A model generated the notes under the pieces. That model was not told the DNA's origin. It saw only the letters and a list, made by a program, of their open reading frames with translations, and made no database searches. Made by a program: the position numbers and the translations under genes. DNA of 64,000 nucleotides from Gracilimonas tropica DSM 19535 (GTDB lineage: Bacteria; Bacteroidota; Rhodothermia; Balneolales; Balneolaceae), in the NCBI RefSeq assembly GCF_000375425.1, contig NZ_AQXG01000003.1, forward strand, positions 1 through 64,000, given 5' to 3'. Shown one piece after another: positions 1-8,700 of the stretch (positions are counted from its first letter, which is position 1; the number at the start of each line of letters is the position of its first letter).

Positions 1-1295
1 CAATTTTTATCCCGGAAACTGTCTCCGTCGGACAAAAGCACAAGGGTGCGCTGGGCATTTGAATTTTGATTATAGAGTAAAGCAAGATCATCTTTTGCTA
101 TACTAGTATTAAAGGATTCTATTCCTTCTAAGACCCTCCCAATATTAGAAAAACCATCATCCCATAAACCACGGGTTCCAAAATAATTATTATTTTCTTT
201 ATTAGGCCAAACGTATAAAAATATCCCATCAACATCGTCTTTTATCAATTCATCTCTTAACCGTGTGTACTCCACTTCTGAAAACCACGAGGAATAATCA
301 TTTTTAAAACCTTGTATTATAGGAATAATCTCTGGGATTGGTAATGAGTTTAATTCATATTCTCTTCTTATCTGCTGAATAATTATATGCCAGAATTGAT
401 GATTATGATTGTAAAAGTCAGGCATCAATACATCAACATTCGATCCAAAAATTGAGTATTTATTTGAACTTGAAATGCTATTGGTAGTACCGTTTTCATT
501 ATAAATGTCACCATCAAGTTTTCTTGTTGATGAATAATGATCATGTAAATCATTAGCATCGAATGCAATATATCTTTTTTGCTGATATTGGTTTGTATTT
601 AGTTGACTTAATACAGCATTATTATTTCTGAAATTATTCTCCAAAGTTCTTATACGACTTCCCATTTGATTAATAACCTGAGTATCATGATTTCTTACAA
701 GAGGCTCGTCATCTAAATACCAACCTCCCAATGGTCTATCATCTTTATTTCCTAATATTGAACGAATAAGATTTTCGTCACCATTGACGGCGGTGTGAAC
801 AATATCAAATTCTCTTTGAAGTATCTCATTTATAAAATTATCAAACAATGCCGTATTTAATGTTCGATTAGTACCTTTATCATTTCCAATTTGAGCTATT
901 GAGGTTGCACTTGTATCAAATGGAGGATCAACAAATTGAGTATAAAGAGGTACCGAAATTGTTTGTAGAAATGCTAATCCATCATGTTGAGTTTCTTCAT
1001 ATATTTCTTCCATATAGTCACCAAACCATTCATTAAGATCAAAGTTTGGGTAAGTTCCTCTAATCCAAGTACGATATGGAATGACAATATTGGCAGCTTC
1101 ATATTGGTTTGAGGTAACTCCTTCATGTGCATCCATTACTTGATTAATGATTCCTGAAATAGAGGAATTATTTCCATCCTGAAGCGCATATAATCCAACT
1201 CTAAATTTTTCTCCATCTTTTTGGTGTTGAATTGGTTGCGATAGAAGTAAAGAAGGATATATTAAACCGAAAATAAGTAAATATTTTTTTTTCAT
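1..1295 (-). CDS. Secreted protein of unknown function, N-terminal part (runs off left edge)
   Basis: An open frame reads from an ATG at 1295 down to base 1 without a stop, giving about 431 residues; the C-terminus lies outside the window. The first 20 residues (MKKKYLLIFGLIYPSLLLSQ) form a signal peptide, so the product is exported. The mature part contains LYALQDGNN near the start, a GGWYLDDEP motif near the middle and LPIPEIIPIIQGF further on. Acidic pairs followed by beta-strand-like stretches resemble TIM-barrel glycosidase-type proteins, but I cannot assign a family. The DNA is clearly more AT-rich than the element that follows at 1900. Nothing in the sequence ties it to the phage-like genes, which run on the other strand. 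Existence of the gene is well supported; function is unknown. Confidence 0.8.
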   Translation of the reverse strand, partial: MKKKYLLIFGLIYPSLLLSQPIQHQKDGEKFRVGLYALQDGNNSSISGIINQVMDAHEGVTSNQYEAANIVIPYRTWIRGTYPNFDLNEWFGDYMEEIYEETQHDGLAFLQTISVPLYTQFVDPPFDTSATSIAQIGNDKGTNRTLNTALFDNFINEILQREFDIVHTAVNGDENLIRSILGNKDDRPLGGWYLDDEPLVRNHDTQVINQMGSRIRTLENNFRNNNAVLSQLNTNQYQQKRYIAFDANDLHDHYSSTRKLDGDIYNENGTTNSISSSNKYSIFGSNVDVLMPDFYNHNHQFWHIIIQQIRREYELNSLPIPEIIPIIQGFKNDYSSWFSEVEYTRLRDELIKDDVDGIFLYVWPNKENNNYFGTRGLWDDGFSNIGRVLEGIESFNTSIAKDDLALLYNQNSNAQRTLVLLSDGDSFRDKN

Positions 1296-1799
1296 AAGAG
1301 GAGTAATATTTGAGGATTAAAAATGAACATAACATAATATTATACGAACAAGCATATTGTTAGCAGGAGACGAATAAAATCCGGAACCTTTCTTCAATAC
1401 ACATATTCGCTGCTTTTGAGATGTTATTCCTCATATCAGACGGATAACATTCTAAATAGAAGGGAAAGCGAACCAACCGTACCAATCATTTACTATACAT
1501 TGTTCGCAACCCCGAAATATCATTACGATTAAGAATAAAACCTTTTCGCGCACAAAAATCCAAATTTTCAGTGAAATCTTGGATTTTTCTTCTTTTTGGA
1601 TAGTGTTTTTTGGCTCTTTTTTCTTCTCCATTAAACTCCATATTACTCCATATTTCAGGAACACTTTTCCAAATGCTTCCAATGGGCTTTATATCCTTAC
1701 GTAAGCTTCCAATGCCCTTTTTATCCCTGTGTTTTAAGCCATTTTACTCCATTTTTTTGCAGCTATTGTTCCCGTTTGAATGTCTCTTTAACCTGTAGA
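1296..1799. other. Non-coding AT-rich interval
   Basis: About 500 bases without a convincing gene. Short open frames on both strands here have low-complexity, Phe/Lys/Ser-rich translations and no neighbours in operon position. The right half contains near-repeated phrases of the type ttactccat and cttccaatg, which looks like decayed DNA. This is the most likely place for the left boundary of the element that starts at or just after 1800, but I see no inverted or direct repeat marking it. Confidence 0.5.
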
Positions 1800-1879
1800 T
1801 GCACGGTGGAGCAGTCCGGTAGCTCGCTGGGCTCATATCCGCCAATTGGCGGACGCAGGTTCAAATCCTGCCCGTGCCA
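1800..1879 (+). tRNA. Initiator-tRNA-Met-like gene (CAT), atypical or decayed
   Basis: The D-arm (GAGC/GCTC), the block GGTAGCTCG, the loop CTCATAT with anticodon CAT at 1834-1836, the T-arm (GCAGG/CCTGC with loop TTCAAAT) and acceptor pairs 2-7 (GCACGG/CCGTGC) match bacterial initiator tRNA. The first position (T1 against C72) is unpaired, a hallmark of initiator tRNA. The 3' side of the anticodon stem is wrong: only two of the three expected G-C pairs remain, and a 16-bp palindrome at 1838-1853 replaces the rest, making the molecule about 6 bases too long. No CCA is encoded (C follows A1879). It may be a tRNA remnant altered by integration, or a tRNA-like sequence carried by the element. 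Confidence 0.6.
1838..1853. repeat. Perfect 16-bp palindrome inside the tRNA-like gene
   Basis: tccgccaattggcgga is identical to its own reverse complement. It starts at the last base of the anticodon loop and runs into the variable region. As RNA it would form a 6-bp hairpin with an AATT loop. Its position, inside a tRNA at the edge of a phage-like gene cluster, suits a recombinase or regulator binding site. Confidence 0.7.
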
Positions 1880-1899
1880 CTAACTTTTTACCGGTTTAA

Positions 1900-3249
1900 A
1901 TGGATCATTCAGCAACAGCCCTTCTTAACGATATCGAAAACCCGCCTCTTAACGGTGAGCATCGGGTTATGAAAAAGGTGCAGGGAAGAGGTCGCCCGCC
2001 ATTGGATGCCTATATGGAGCCTGAAGAAACGGAAGAGATCGCAGTAACGGCCCAACGCATTCAAGAGAATTACCCGTTTTTTGGAACCCTGCTGAAAGAA
2101 GAGAACGGCCTTTTCCGACGTAAAGAAGTGATCAGCCGTAAAAGCCCGCAAACTATTGAGCAAATTGAACAACGTTTTGGCGGGGGCAAATACCAGGTAC
2201 GCTTAAAACTGGAAAGCGGTACCGAAGAACAGATTCATTTCTTTATTCCGGAAACCCGGCAGGAAGCGAGTCAACTCGTACAATCGCCGGAGGATCGGAA
2301 TTTCATGGATAGTATTCGCAGGGAAGTACGGGAAGAAACACGGGAGGAGTTTCAGGAGATCATTGAAAGCATGGAACGCCGTCTGAAATCCAAAGACGGA
2401 GAATTGGATGATCTAACAGGCAAAGTTCGCCGGTTAACATTGGAAGCGGTTGAGGCCGAACGGAAATCTACGGCTACAGTCCGGGAGGAAACCGAACGGC
2501 TGCAAAACAAAATTGAAGACCTGAAAGAAGAGATCCAGGATCTGAAGTTTGAAAACTTTGAGCTGCAGCAGGAATTGAAATACGCCGATGTAGATACCGG
2601 CTTTGATTTTAAAGAGATCCTGAAAGACGCGGTCAAAAGCCCGGAACTCATGCAGATCATTGCTCCCTTTGCGGCCAAGTTTACACAGGCTGCCCAGGCA
2701 ACCGGTGCAGCGCCTACGCTTTCAGCTCCCAGGGCCAATCCCCAATTCAACCAACATGAAGCGGGACTGAATGACACTTCCAGTGAACCGGAAAAGACCG
2801 CTGAAAACGAAGCTCAACCCGAAGCCCAGAACCAAACTGAACAAGAACGCATGCAATATTTGGTGAACCAATTTTCAAGTACCGTAATCCAAACCATTGC
2901 TTCGGCCATGGTGAACGATCAGCCCGGTCCCGACAAAGTGAAGCAAGTTATTAATGAAGGATTGCGAGGTCTTCAAAGTAATGGATTGCAGGCTCAACCC
3001 GGACTTTGGATCCAAATCTCCCGGTCCTTGATTGATGTAGCCTTGAATAATTCTGTTTCGGCCCAGAAAGCAGCCGAAACCATCATGCCGGTACTGGCTC
3101 AACTGGATGGTGCAGCCGACAAACTCAAATATTTCCCTGCCGATGCAGCCACCAACTTCCTGATCGATCATTTCAAGATCGAGGTCACTCCGGAGCAAAA
3201 ACAGTTTCTAACCGAAGTGCTGAAAGCCTTCAAAAAGCAGATTAAATAG
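1900..3249 (+). CDS. Coiled-coil protein, first gene of the phage-like cluster
   Basis: A 449-residue protein starting at ATG 1900, 20 bases after the tRNA-like gene. Residues 1-60 contain a basic RGRPP stretch. The middle (about 135-230) is a long charged coiled coil rich in E, R and K. A Gln/Ala/Glu-rich linker follows (about 270-320), and the last 130 residues form a helical domain (QFSSTVIQTIASAMVNDQPG onward). There is no signal peptide or membrane segment. The next gene begins 4 bases after the stop, so they are cotranscribed. I do not recognise a family. The AT-hook-like RGRPP plus coiled coil would suit a DNA-binding or scaffold role, but that is a guess. The gene call itself is secure: long frame, consistent codon use, operon position. 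Confidence 0.85.
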   Translation: MDHSATALLNDIENPPLNGEHRVMKKVQGRGRPPLDAYMEPEETEEIAVTAQRIQENYPFFGTLLKEENGLFRRKEVISRKSPQTIEQIEQRFGGGKYQVRLKLESGTEEQIHFFIPETRQEASQLVQSPEDRNFMDSIRREVREETREEFQEIIESMERRLKSKDGELDDLTGKVRRLTLEAVEAERKSTATVREETERLQNKIEDLKEEIQDLKFENFELQQELKYADVDTGFDFKEILKDAVKSPELMQIIAPFAAKFTQAAQATGAAPTLSAPRANPQFNQHEAGLNDTSSEPEKTAENEAQPEAQNQTEQERMQYLVNQFSSTVIQTIASAMVNDQPGPDKVKQVINEGLRGLQSNGLQAQPGLWIQISRSLIDVALNNSVSAQKAAETIMPVLAQLDGAADKLKYFPADAATNFLIDHFKIEVTPEQKQFLTEVLKAFKKQIK

Positions 3250-3252
3250 TCG

Positions 3253-3978
3253 GTGGATCTTCCTCAATTAACCATATCACGAATCCCCAACAGCCCGTAT
3301 CCCTACGGCAAAGAAAAGGCGGGAGCTTCCTCTAACGGGGAACGCTCTCCCTTTTTTATTCGGACGAATTATCCCGGCCTTGACGGAGTAATCGACAAAA
3401 TGCGGGAATTGGTTACCCAGGGGAAAGGAGATCCAACCGTACGCAAGAAAGCCGTCGAAATTACCGGGCGTATCAAAACCGATCCCCGAACCGGGCTACC
3501 CAACCGGCGGGATTTTACTGCAATTGCCGAGGCCGTTTATTCCTGGATGAAAAAGAATATTGCATACGTGCGAGATCCGGACGGAATAGAATGGCTGCAA
3601 ACCGCCAAAAAGACACTGGAACTGAAATTCGGTGATTGTGATGATCAGTCGATCTTAGCGGGAGCATTACTTTCCTCTATTGGAGTACCGGTTCGGTTTA
3701 AAGTAGTTAAGGCCAATCCTCTTAGGCCGGAATCCTTCTCCCATGTGTATTTGCAGTTTCAGGATAAAGGGAAATGGAAAGGATTTGATCCAACGCTGCA
3801 TAGTAAAGCAGGGGACGAATTGAGTGATTATCAGATTTTTGGCCAAAAAACAGTGGATTTATCCGGAGTACCTGTTCAGGATAACAAAAGCTTGATGTAT
3901 GCCTTGGGGTTGAGTGTGGTTGTTGGGTTCAGCTGGATGGCATATCGCCATCGAAAAATAAACTCTTTAAAAAAATAG
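3253..3978 (+). CDS. Transglutaminase-like cysteine protease-fold protein with C-terminal membrane anchor
   Basis: A 241-residue protein read from a GTG start, 3 bases after the previous stop. The core has the transglutaminase-like triad: Cys in KFGDCDDQSIL, His in FSHVYLQF, Asp in GFDPTLH, in the right order and spacing. The last 30 residues are a hydrophobic segment (YALGLSVVVGFSW) followed by a basic tail (YRHRKINSLKK), so the catalytic domain is anchored to a membrane. The family includes peptidases and amidases; in a virus with peptidoglycan to cross, cleavage of cell-wall peptides or of a virion precursor are both plausible. The C-terminal anchor is the same design seen in eight other proteins of this cluster. 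The fold is well supported; the substrate is unknown. Confidence 0.8.
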   Translation: MDLPQLTISRIPNSPYPYGKEKAGASSNGERSPFFIRTNYPGLDGVIDKMRELVTQGKGDPTVRKKAVEITGRIKTDPRTGLPNRRDFTAIAEAVYSWMKKNIAYVRDPDGIEWLQTAKKTLELKFGDCDDQSILAGALLSSIGVPVRFKVVKANPLRPESFSHVYLQFQDKGKWKGFDPTLHSKAGDELSDYQIFGQKTVDLSGVPVQDNKSLMYALGLSVVVGFSWMAYRHRKINSLKK

Positions 3979-3982
3979 ACTC

Positions 3983-4576
3983 ATGGGAACGTACTTAGGA
4001 ATCCAGTCGAACGAGAAAAACGAATTAGGTTGTTCAGAATGCGGCTTTAATGATGGACTTGGCGTAGATCCGGTTACCATCATAACTGCAGCAACCCCGA
4101 TTGTGAAGCTCGGGCAAAAGCTCTTTGGCGGTAAGAAACAAAGCCAATCGTGTCAGCAACGCCAACAGGAGGTTGCTGATATATTCAGAACGGTTTTTTC
4201 TACTTCAGAACTGTATGAACTTTCAGCCAAACTGGACGAGATGGAAAGTTCGGATCATGGTTCAACTCCGGAAGGATTGGCCTATGAGTATATCGGTGGA
4301 AAGAACTGTAAGGTCGAGAATGACGGTAAACGCCGCTGGGTAGCGTATGTGAATCAGCGCATCCGGGAAAAGCAGCTTGAAATGCAATCGAACGGTTCTT
4401 CTCAGATCACCAATTCGATTCCTACCACACCAACGCAGAACCCCTCACAACCTCCCGTGGTCGCAAAGCCTGCTAAAGCCGGTTTTGCTGCCGGTCTGTC
4501 AAATCCCATGTGGATCGGTGGCGGCCTGGCCCTTGCATTGGCAGGAGGAACGGCCTGGTATTTCCTAAAGGACTGA
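3983..4576 (+). CDS. Small protein with C-terminal transmembrane anchor
   Basis: A 197-residue protein with ATG at 3983, 4 bases after the transglutaminase-like gene. An early pair CSEC (about residue 18) and a further Cys before QQRQQEV occur in the N-terminal half. The middle holds a compact domain (residues 60-135), then a Pro/Thr/Ser-rich linker (PTTPTQNPSQPP) and a glycine-rich C-terminal membrane helix (WIGGGLALALAGGTAWYF) ending LKD. The N-terminal domain resembles uncharacterised phage proteins with a helical body, but I cannot name it. The linker plus membrane helix suggests a virion membrane protein with a domain on one face of the membrane. Function unknown. Confidence 0.8.
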   Translation: MGTYLGIQSNEKNELGCSECGFNDGLGVDPVTIITAATPIVKLGQKLFGGKKQSQSCQQRQQEVADIFRTVFSTSELYELSAKLDEMESSDHGSTPEGLAYEYIGGKNCKVENDGKRRWVAYVNQRIREKQLEMQSNGSSQITNSIPTTPTQNPSQPPVVAKPAKAGFAAGLSNPMWIGGGLALALAGGTAWYFLKD

Positions 4577-4580
4577 ACCG

Positions 4581-4733
4581 ATGAAAACCGTCAACATGCA
4601 TCTTTTGGATGATTCCGTTTGTGAGCAGATCCGGAAGGAGCAAGCAGAAAAGAATGAATCTCAGTCAAGCAAAAAGGACTACCTACCCTGGTTTTTGGCC
4701 GGTGGCCTTGCCTTGCTTTGGTTAGCTAAATAA
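4581..4733 (+). CDS. 50-residue membrane miniprotein
   Basis: A short frame from ATG 4581 to TAA 4731-4733, squeezed between two genes with 4 bases before it and 2 after. It encodes 50 residues: a charged, Gln/Glu/Lys-rich N-terminal half (SVCEQIRKEQAEKNESQSS) and a C-terminal membrane helix (YLPWFLAGGLALLWLAK). The AGGLAL core repeats the anchor of the preceding gene (GGGLALALAGG) and of the peptidoglycan-binding protein at 16286. Position, codon use and the shared anchor make it a real gene despite its size. It is probably a minor membrane protein of the virion. Confidence 0.7.
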   Translation: MKTVNMHLLDDSVCEQIRKEQAEKNESQSSKKDYLPWFLAGGLALLWLAK

Positions 4734-4735
4734 GT

Positions 4736-5404
4736 ATGACAAATACTCTGCCTACATACCAAGTTCAGACCTTAAGCGACGCTCCTAATCCAAGCCTGAT
4801 TCAGAATGAAAACGGTTCGTTGCGAATCGTTAAAAGGTATCCGGCTAATGGAGTTCCTAAAAAGGGGATCCCCTTTGCCATTGATGTTGAGGTTACGATG
4901 GAGAAAACCTTTAACAATTCTGTCCTGGGAGTGGGTTGTACGGAAATGACGGTCATTGCCTATGATCCTCAGTACCGAACGATCTTAGGTTCAGCCAACA
5001 TAGATCCATCGCTTTTCTCCTGCACAGGAACCGGAAAATTAATTTTCTCTGAAAAGTTTGTTCCGGACAAGAACCACCCGGTTATGTTTGATGTGGTATG
5101 GAATAACGATTTCCGAAAAGATATCTCCAGCCTAAACAAGACCTGGGATACAAACCCAATCATGCGGAGCGGGGTCTTAACATTGGATGTAGATGAAAAA
5201 GAGGGATTGGCCACCGGCCTGTATGCGAAGCCAACCGAGCCGTGGTACAATTTTGAGTACACCAAAACCAGTGCTCTGTTTGGTATAAATACGACTCTTA
5301 AAAGAGTAATTACTATCAGCGCCATAGGAGTGGGAGTTTATTTTGCTGCTCCATTCTTCCCAGTGATTAAAAACGGAATAAAAAACATTGCCGCGAAAAA
5401 ATGA
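4736..5404 (+). CDS. Beta-rich protein with C-terminal membrane segment
   Basis: A 222-residue protein with ATG two bases after the preceding stop. Residues 1-180 look like an all-beta domain with alternating strands, for example KGIPFAIDVEVTMEKTF and CTEMTVIAYDP. A hydrophobic segment (ISAIGVGVYFAAPFFPVI) near residues 195-215 is followed by KNGIKNIAAKK. The stop overlaps the ATG of the next gene by 4 bases, indicating translational coupling. I do not recognise a family. The beta domain plus anchor would suit a membrane-linked structural protein such as a vertex or spike-base protein; this is inference from context. Confidence 0.75.
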   Translation: MTNTLPTYQVQTLSDAPNPSLIQNENGSLRIVKRYPANGVPKKGIPFAIDVEVTMEKTFNNSVLGVGCTEMTVIAYDPQYRTILGSANIDPSLFSCTGTGKLIFSEKFVPDKNHPVMFDVVWNNDFRKDISSLNKTWDTNPIMRSGVLTLDVDEKEGLATGLYAKPTEPWYNFEYTKTSALFGINTTLKRVITISAIGVGVYFAAPFFPVIKNGIKNIAAKK

Positions 5405-5787
5405 GCTTTAAAAATTCAAACATTCAGGACGCTTATATCATATCGGAAACCCTGCATGACGGTGAAAATGAAGTCATTGATTTCATTGCCCGTCAAGCTG
5501 AGAAGATCACAAAGAACCATCGTGGCAGTTGGGTGACCGAAGCTTTGGCCCTGGCAGATCTGGCCAAGGATAATGATGGGCTGCGGTCGGCCTATAACCA
5601 AAACAAAGAGGCTCTGGATCAATATTTCTCTCATGTAGATGTGGAGAAAACGGTAAGAATGGTCGGGCCTGATTTTAAAGAGCAGGTGAAACTTTCGCTA
5701 AGGGAACGAGCCAAGAATAATCTGCCCGGCTTTGCCATCGGATTTGTTACGGGAGCCTTCATCTTTGCACTCAAAAAAAGTAAGTAA
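5401..5787 (+). CDS. Small helical membrane protein
   Basis: A 128-residue protein whose ATG overlaps the previous stop (ATGA) and whose own stop directly abuts the ATG of the polyvalent protein at 5788. The body (residues 1-100) is mostly helical and charged. The C-terminus is a membrane helix (LPGFAIGFVTGAFIFAL) with a KKSK tail, again the shared anchor design. No family recognised. The tight coupling on both sides suggests made-to-order stoichiometry with its neighbours. Confidence 0.75.
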   Translation: MSFKNSNIQDAYIISETLHDGENEVIDFIARQAEKITKNHRGSWVTEALALADLAKDNDGLRSAYNQNKEALDQYFSHVDVEKTVRMVGPDFKEQVKLSLRERAKNNLPGFAIGFVTGAFIFALKKSK

Positions 5788-8700
5788 ATGATAAGCGCTG
5801 CAGATCTTGCTAAGAAAAAATTCACCGGGATTGATTTACCGGAGCCGTATTCAACGGTATTAGGTAAACTGCCTAAGAACTTTTCCCTGGCCATTTGGGG
5901 GCCGGCCGGTTCCGGAAAGAGTACCGTTGCCGTGGATCTGGCAAAAATTTTGGTAGAAAGCCTGGGTAAAGGAATCTACTGTTCCAGTGAGGAAGGGGCC
6001 GGACCAAGTATGCAGAATAAGATCAAGCGCCTCAAAGCCGATCACAAAGATTTGTTTGTGATGGATTTTGAAGGGATGGAAGATTTGAAGTCTGCCATCA
6101 AATACAGTGGAGCCAAATTCTGCATTTTCGACTCGGCAAGTATGAGCCATATCAAGGTTGCTGATATGGAGAACATTCATGATTTCTGTAAAGACAGCGA
6201 AGTTGCATTCCTGTATATCCTTCACGCAACAAAAGCCGGAGATTTTAAGGGTAATACCTATTTGATCCACATGCCCGATACCGTGCTGAAAGTTCAGGAT
6301 GGAATAGCCAAAACCGAGAAAAACCGCTTTGCCGAAACTCCCCAGGAATTTGAAGTACGCTTTGAAGTAGATGAACGGGAAAATCCACTGAACCATGATT
6401 CAGATGAATCTTGGTATATTGAATATCTGGATTCTAAAAATAAATTCAGGCCAAGTATAAAAACATTCAGCGGCAAAGATAGTTATGAAAAAGCTGTAGA
6501 ATGGGGTAAGAAAAACTTGCCGAACTTCAATATAGATATGGTTCGGCTTCACAGAGAAAATGGATATCGGCCTAATCCATTAGATTCTGAATTTTATGGC
6601 ATTGATTTCATAGAGTCCGAATTCCAGGAAGATCTACGTGAAAATAAAGCCCCTTCCCCGGACGAACTTTACGAAACCATTACCGAGCAGATCTTGGAGC
6701 TCATGGAAAGCGGTAAAGAATTGCCGTGGCAAAAACCCTGGAACAGCAAACGCAATTTCCCGCATTCGTTGCCTACCAATTTTATTAGTAAAAAAGCCTA
6801 CCGGGGCATAAACCGTCTGCTGTTGATGTTCACCCGCATTGTGAAAAACGATGAAGGTAAAAAGGTCCGTGTATTAGGCGGCTTTGATCATCCTTACTAT
6901 TTAACAACGAAGCAAATTGATACCCTTGGAGGCCGGATCAAAGAAGGTGCCGTTGGTCAGTACGCTTTTTATTTCAATGTCCTGTATGCCTACGATCAGG
7001 AAGATCCCGAACTGGATTACAGCACAACCGACGAAAACAAGTTTATCAAATGGGCCGAACAAAACTGGAATCAAATTTCCATTGATGAAATTTCCGGTAG
7101 CACACCCAAAGAGTTTGCTGAAAAACACACGTACCCGCTGCTGAGGTATTACAATATTTTCAACGGTTCCGATATTGAAGGCATTGATTTTGGCGAGCTG
7201 CCAGCTCCAAAAGAGTTACCGGAATCAGAGCGTATAAAAACCGGTGAATTAATTGTAGAAAACTACCCGAACCCGCCGGAAATTGAATTCGGTGGAGATC
7301 AACCGGCGTACTATCCAAAGCAGGATAAAATCAAAATGACGGAGTTCAAGCAGTTCAAGGATGGACAAAAATATTATTCCGTCTTTTTCCATGAGCTTTC
7401 CCATTCAACCGGCCATTCCAGCCGCTTGGATCGTGGCAATGATACCCGCGTTCGTGATGGCAGTGATGAGGACAAAAAAGCGTACAAGTTTGAAGAGCTT
7501 GTAGCTGAAATGAGTGCAGCTTTCCTATGTGCGGAAGCGGGAATTCTATTCCATACCAGGGAAATGACCGCCGCCTATCTGAAAGGATATAAAAACGCCT
7601 TGGCCGAATACATGGAAGATGATGATCGATTCTTTTTCCGTGCTACCAGTCGCGCCCAGGCCGCAACCGATTATATTTTGGATCGGGATGAGAACGGTGT
7701 ACCGGCTTACCGAAAGGATCTGAACATTGAAAAAGCTGAAACCGAGGCAGAAACCGAGTCTAAATCTGAAACAGATATTGAAGTCATTTCAGATAATAAT
7801 GGAATTACGGTTCTTGCCAACAGTGAAGAAAACCGAGTACAGATACTATTTGACAGCAAACCAAGTGAAGAAATACGCGATCTGCTAAAAGCAAACAATT
7901 TCCGTTGGGCTCCTTCTAAGAAAGCTTGGCAAAGAAAGCTTACCGAGAATGCACGGATTGCAGCTGAGGCTATGTTGCCCGCTTTGCATAATCAGGATGG
8001 TAATTCAAAATCTGAGGGGCAAAGCCAGAAAGATAATTCTCTCACACAAGCCGAAAGAGAAGTTTATAACGAGCTGCTTCCATTCTATCAGAAAAAAGCC
8101 CTAAGTGATCAGGGTTTTAAGGCGTTGAAAAGTGCGCTGGAAAAAGTGTCCAAGCAATACCAGGAAGTTCCAGAATTGTACGCACAAGACGGCAAAGGAA
8201 AGGACGCAACCATTTATCTGCATGCCTTCAACGGGGCAAGTGATTGGTATATAACCGAACTGGATAAAGAAACTAAAGAAGCGTTCGGATTTACGGTATT
8301 GGATCAGGATTGGCCCAATGCCGAATTGGGCTACATGAGTTTGGACGAACTTTTCGGCCAGGAAGACTACAAACCCGGAAAAAGCCCGGAACTGGATCTG
8401 TATTGGGATACCAAAACGATCAATGAAGTAATTGGAGATCGCAAAGCCGGTGAAGCTGCAGATCAGTTAACAAAAGGCGGCTACCAAGTCGATATCTATT
8501 TCAAAACGGATAAGCCGGTTAAAGGGCAGTACGATATCATTGAGGCCAGGGATCTGATCCCAAGCCACAATAAAGACTGCAGCCAAAACAGCAAGCATCT
8601 GATCAGTAAAGCCCAACCGAGAGATCGTTCCGGTGCGGACTTGTGTAATCAGTCTAAGTTGATGGCTCAGAAGCTCAATCCGGATCTGATCACTGTTGGA

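Noticed and set aside
1610..1798. 62-residue plus-strand frame in the left gap
   Set aside because: Low-complexity Phe/Leu/Pro translation in AT-rich DNA, no neighbours, no ribosome site; chance frame.
5788..6360. FtsK/HerA-type packaging ATPase at the head of the polyvalent protein
   Set aside because: The motif order (GPAGSGKST, FCIFD, HATKAG, HMPDTVL) fits RadA/Sms better than the packaging ATPases of membrane viruses.
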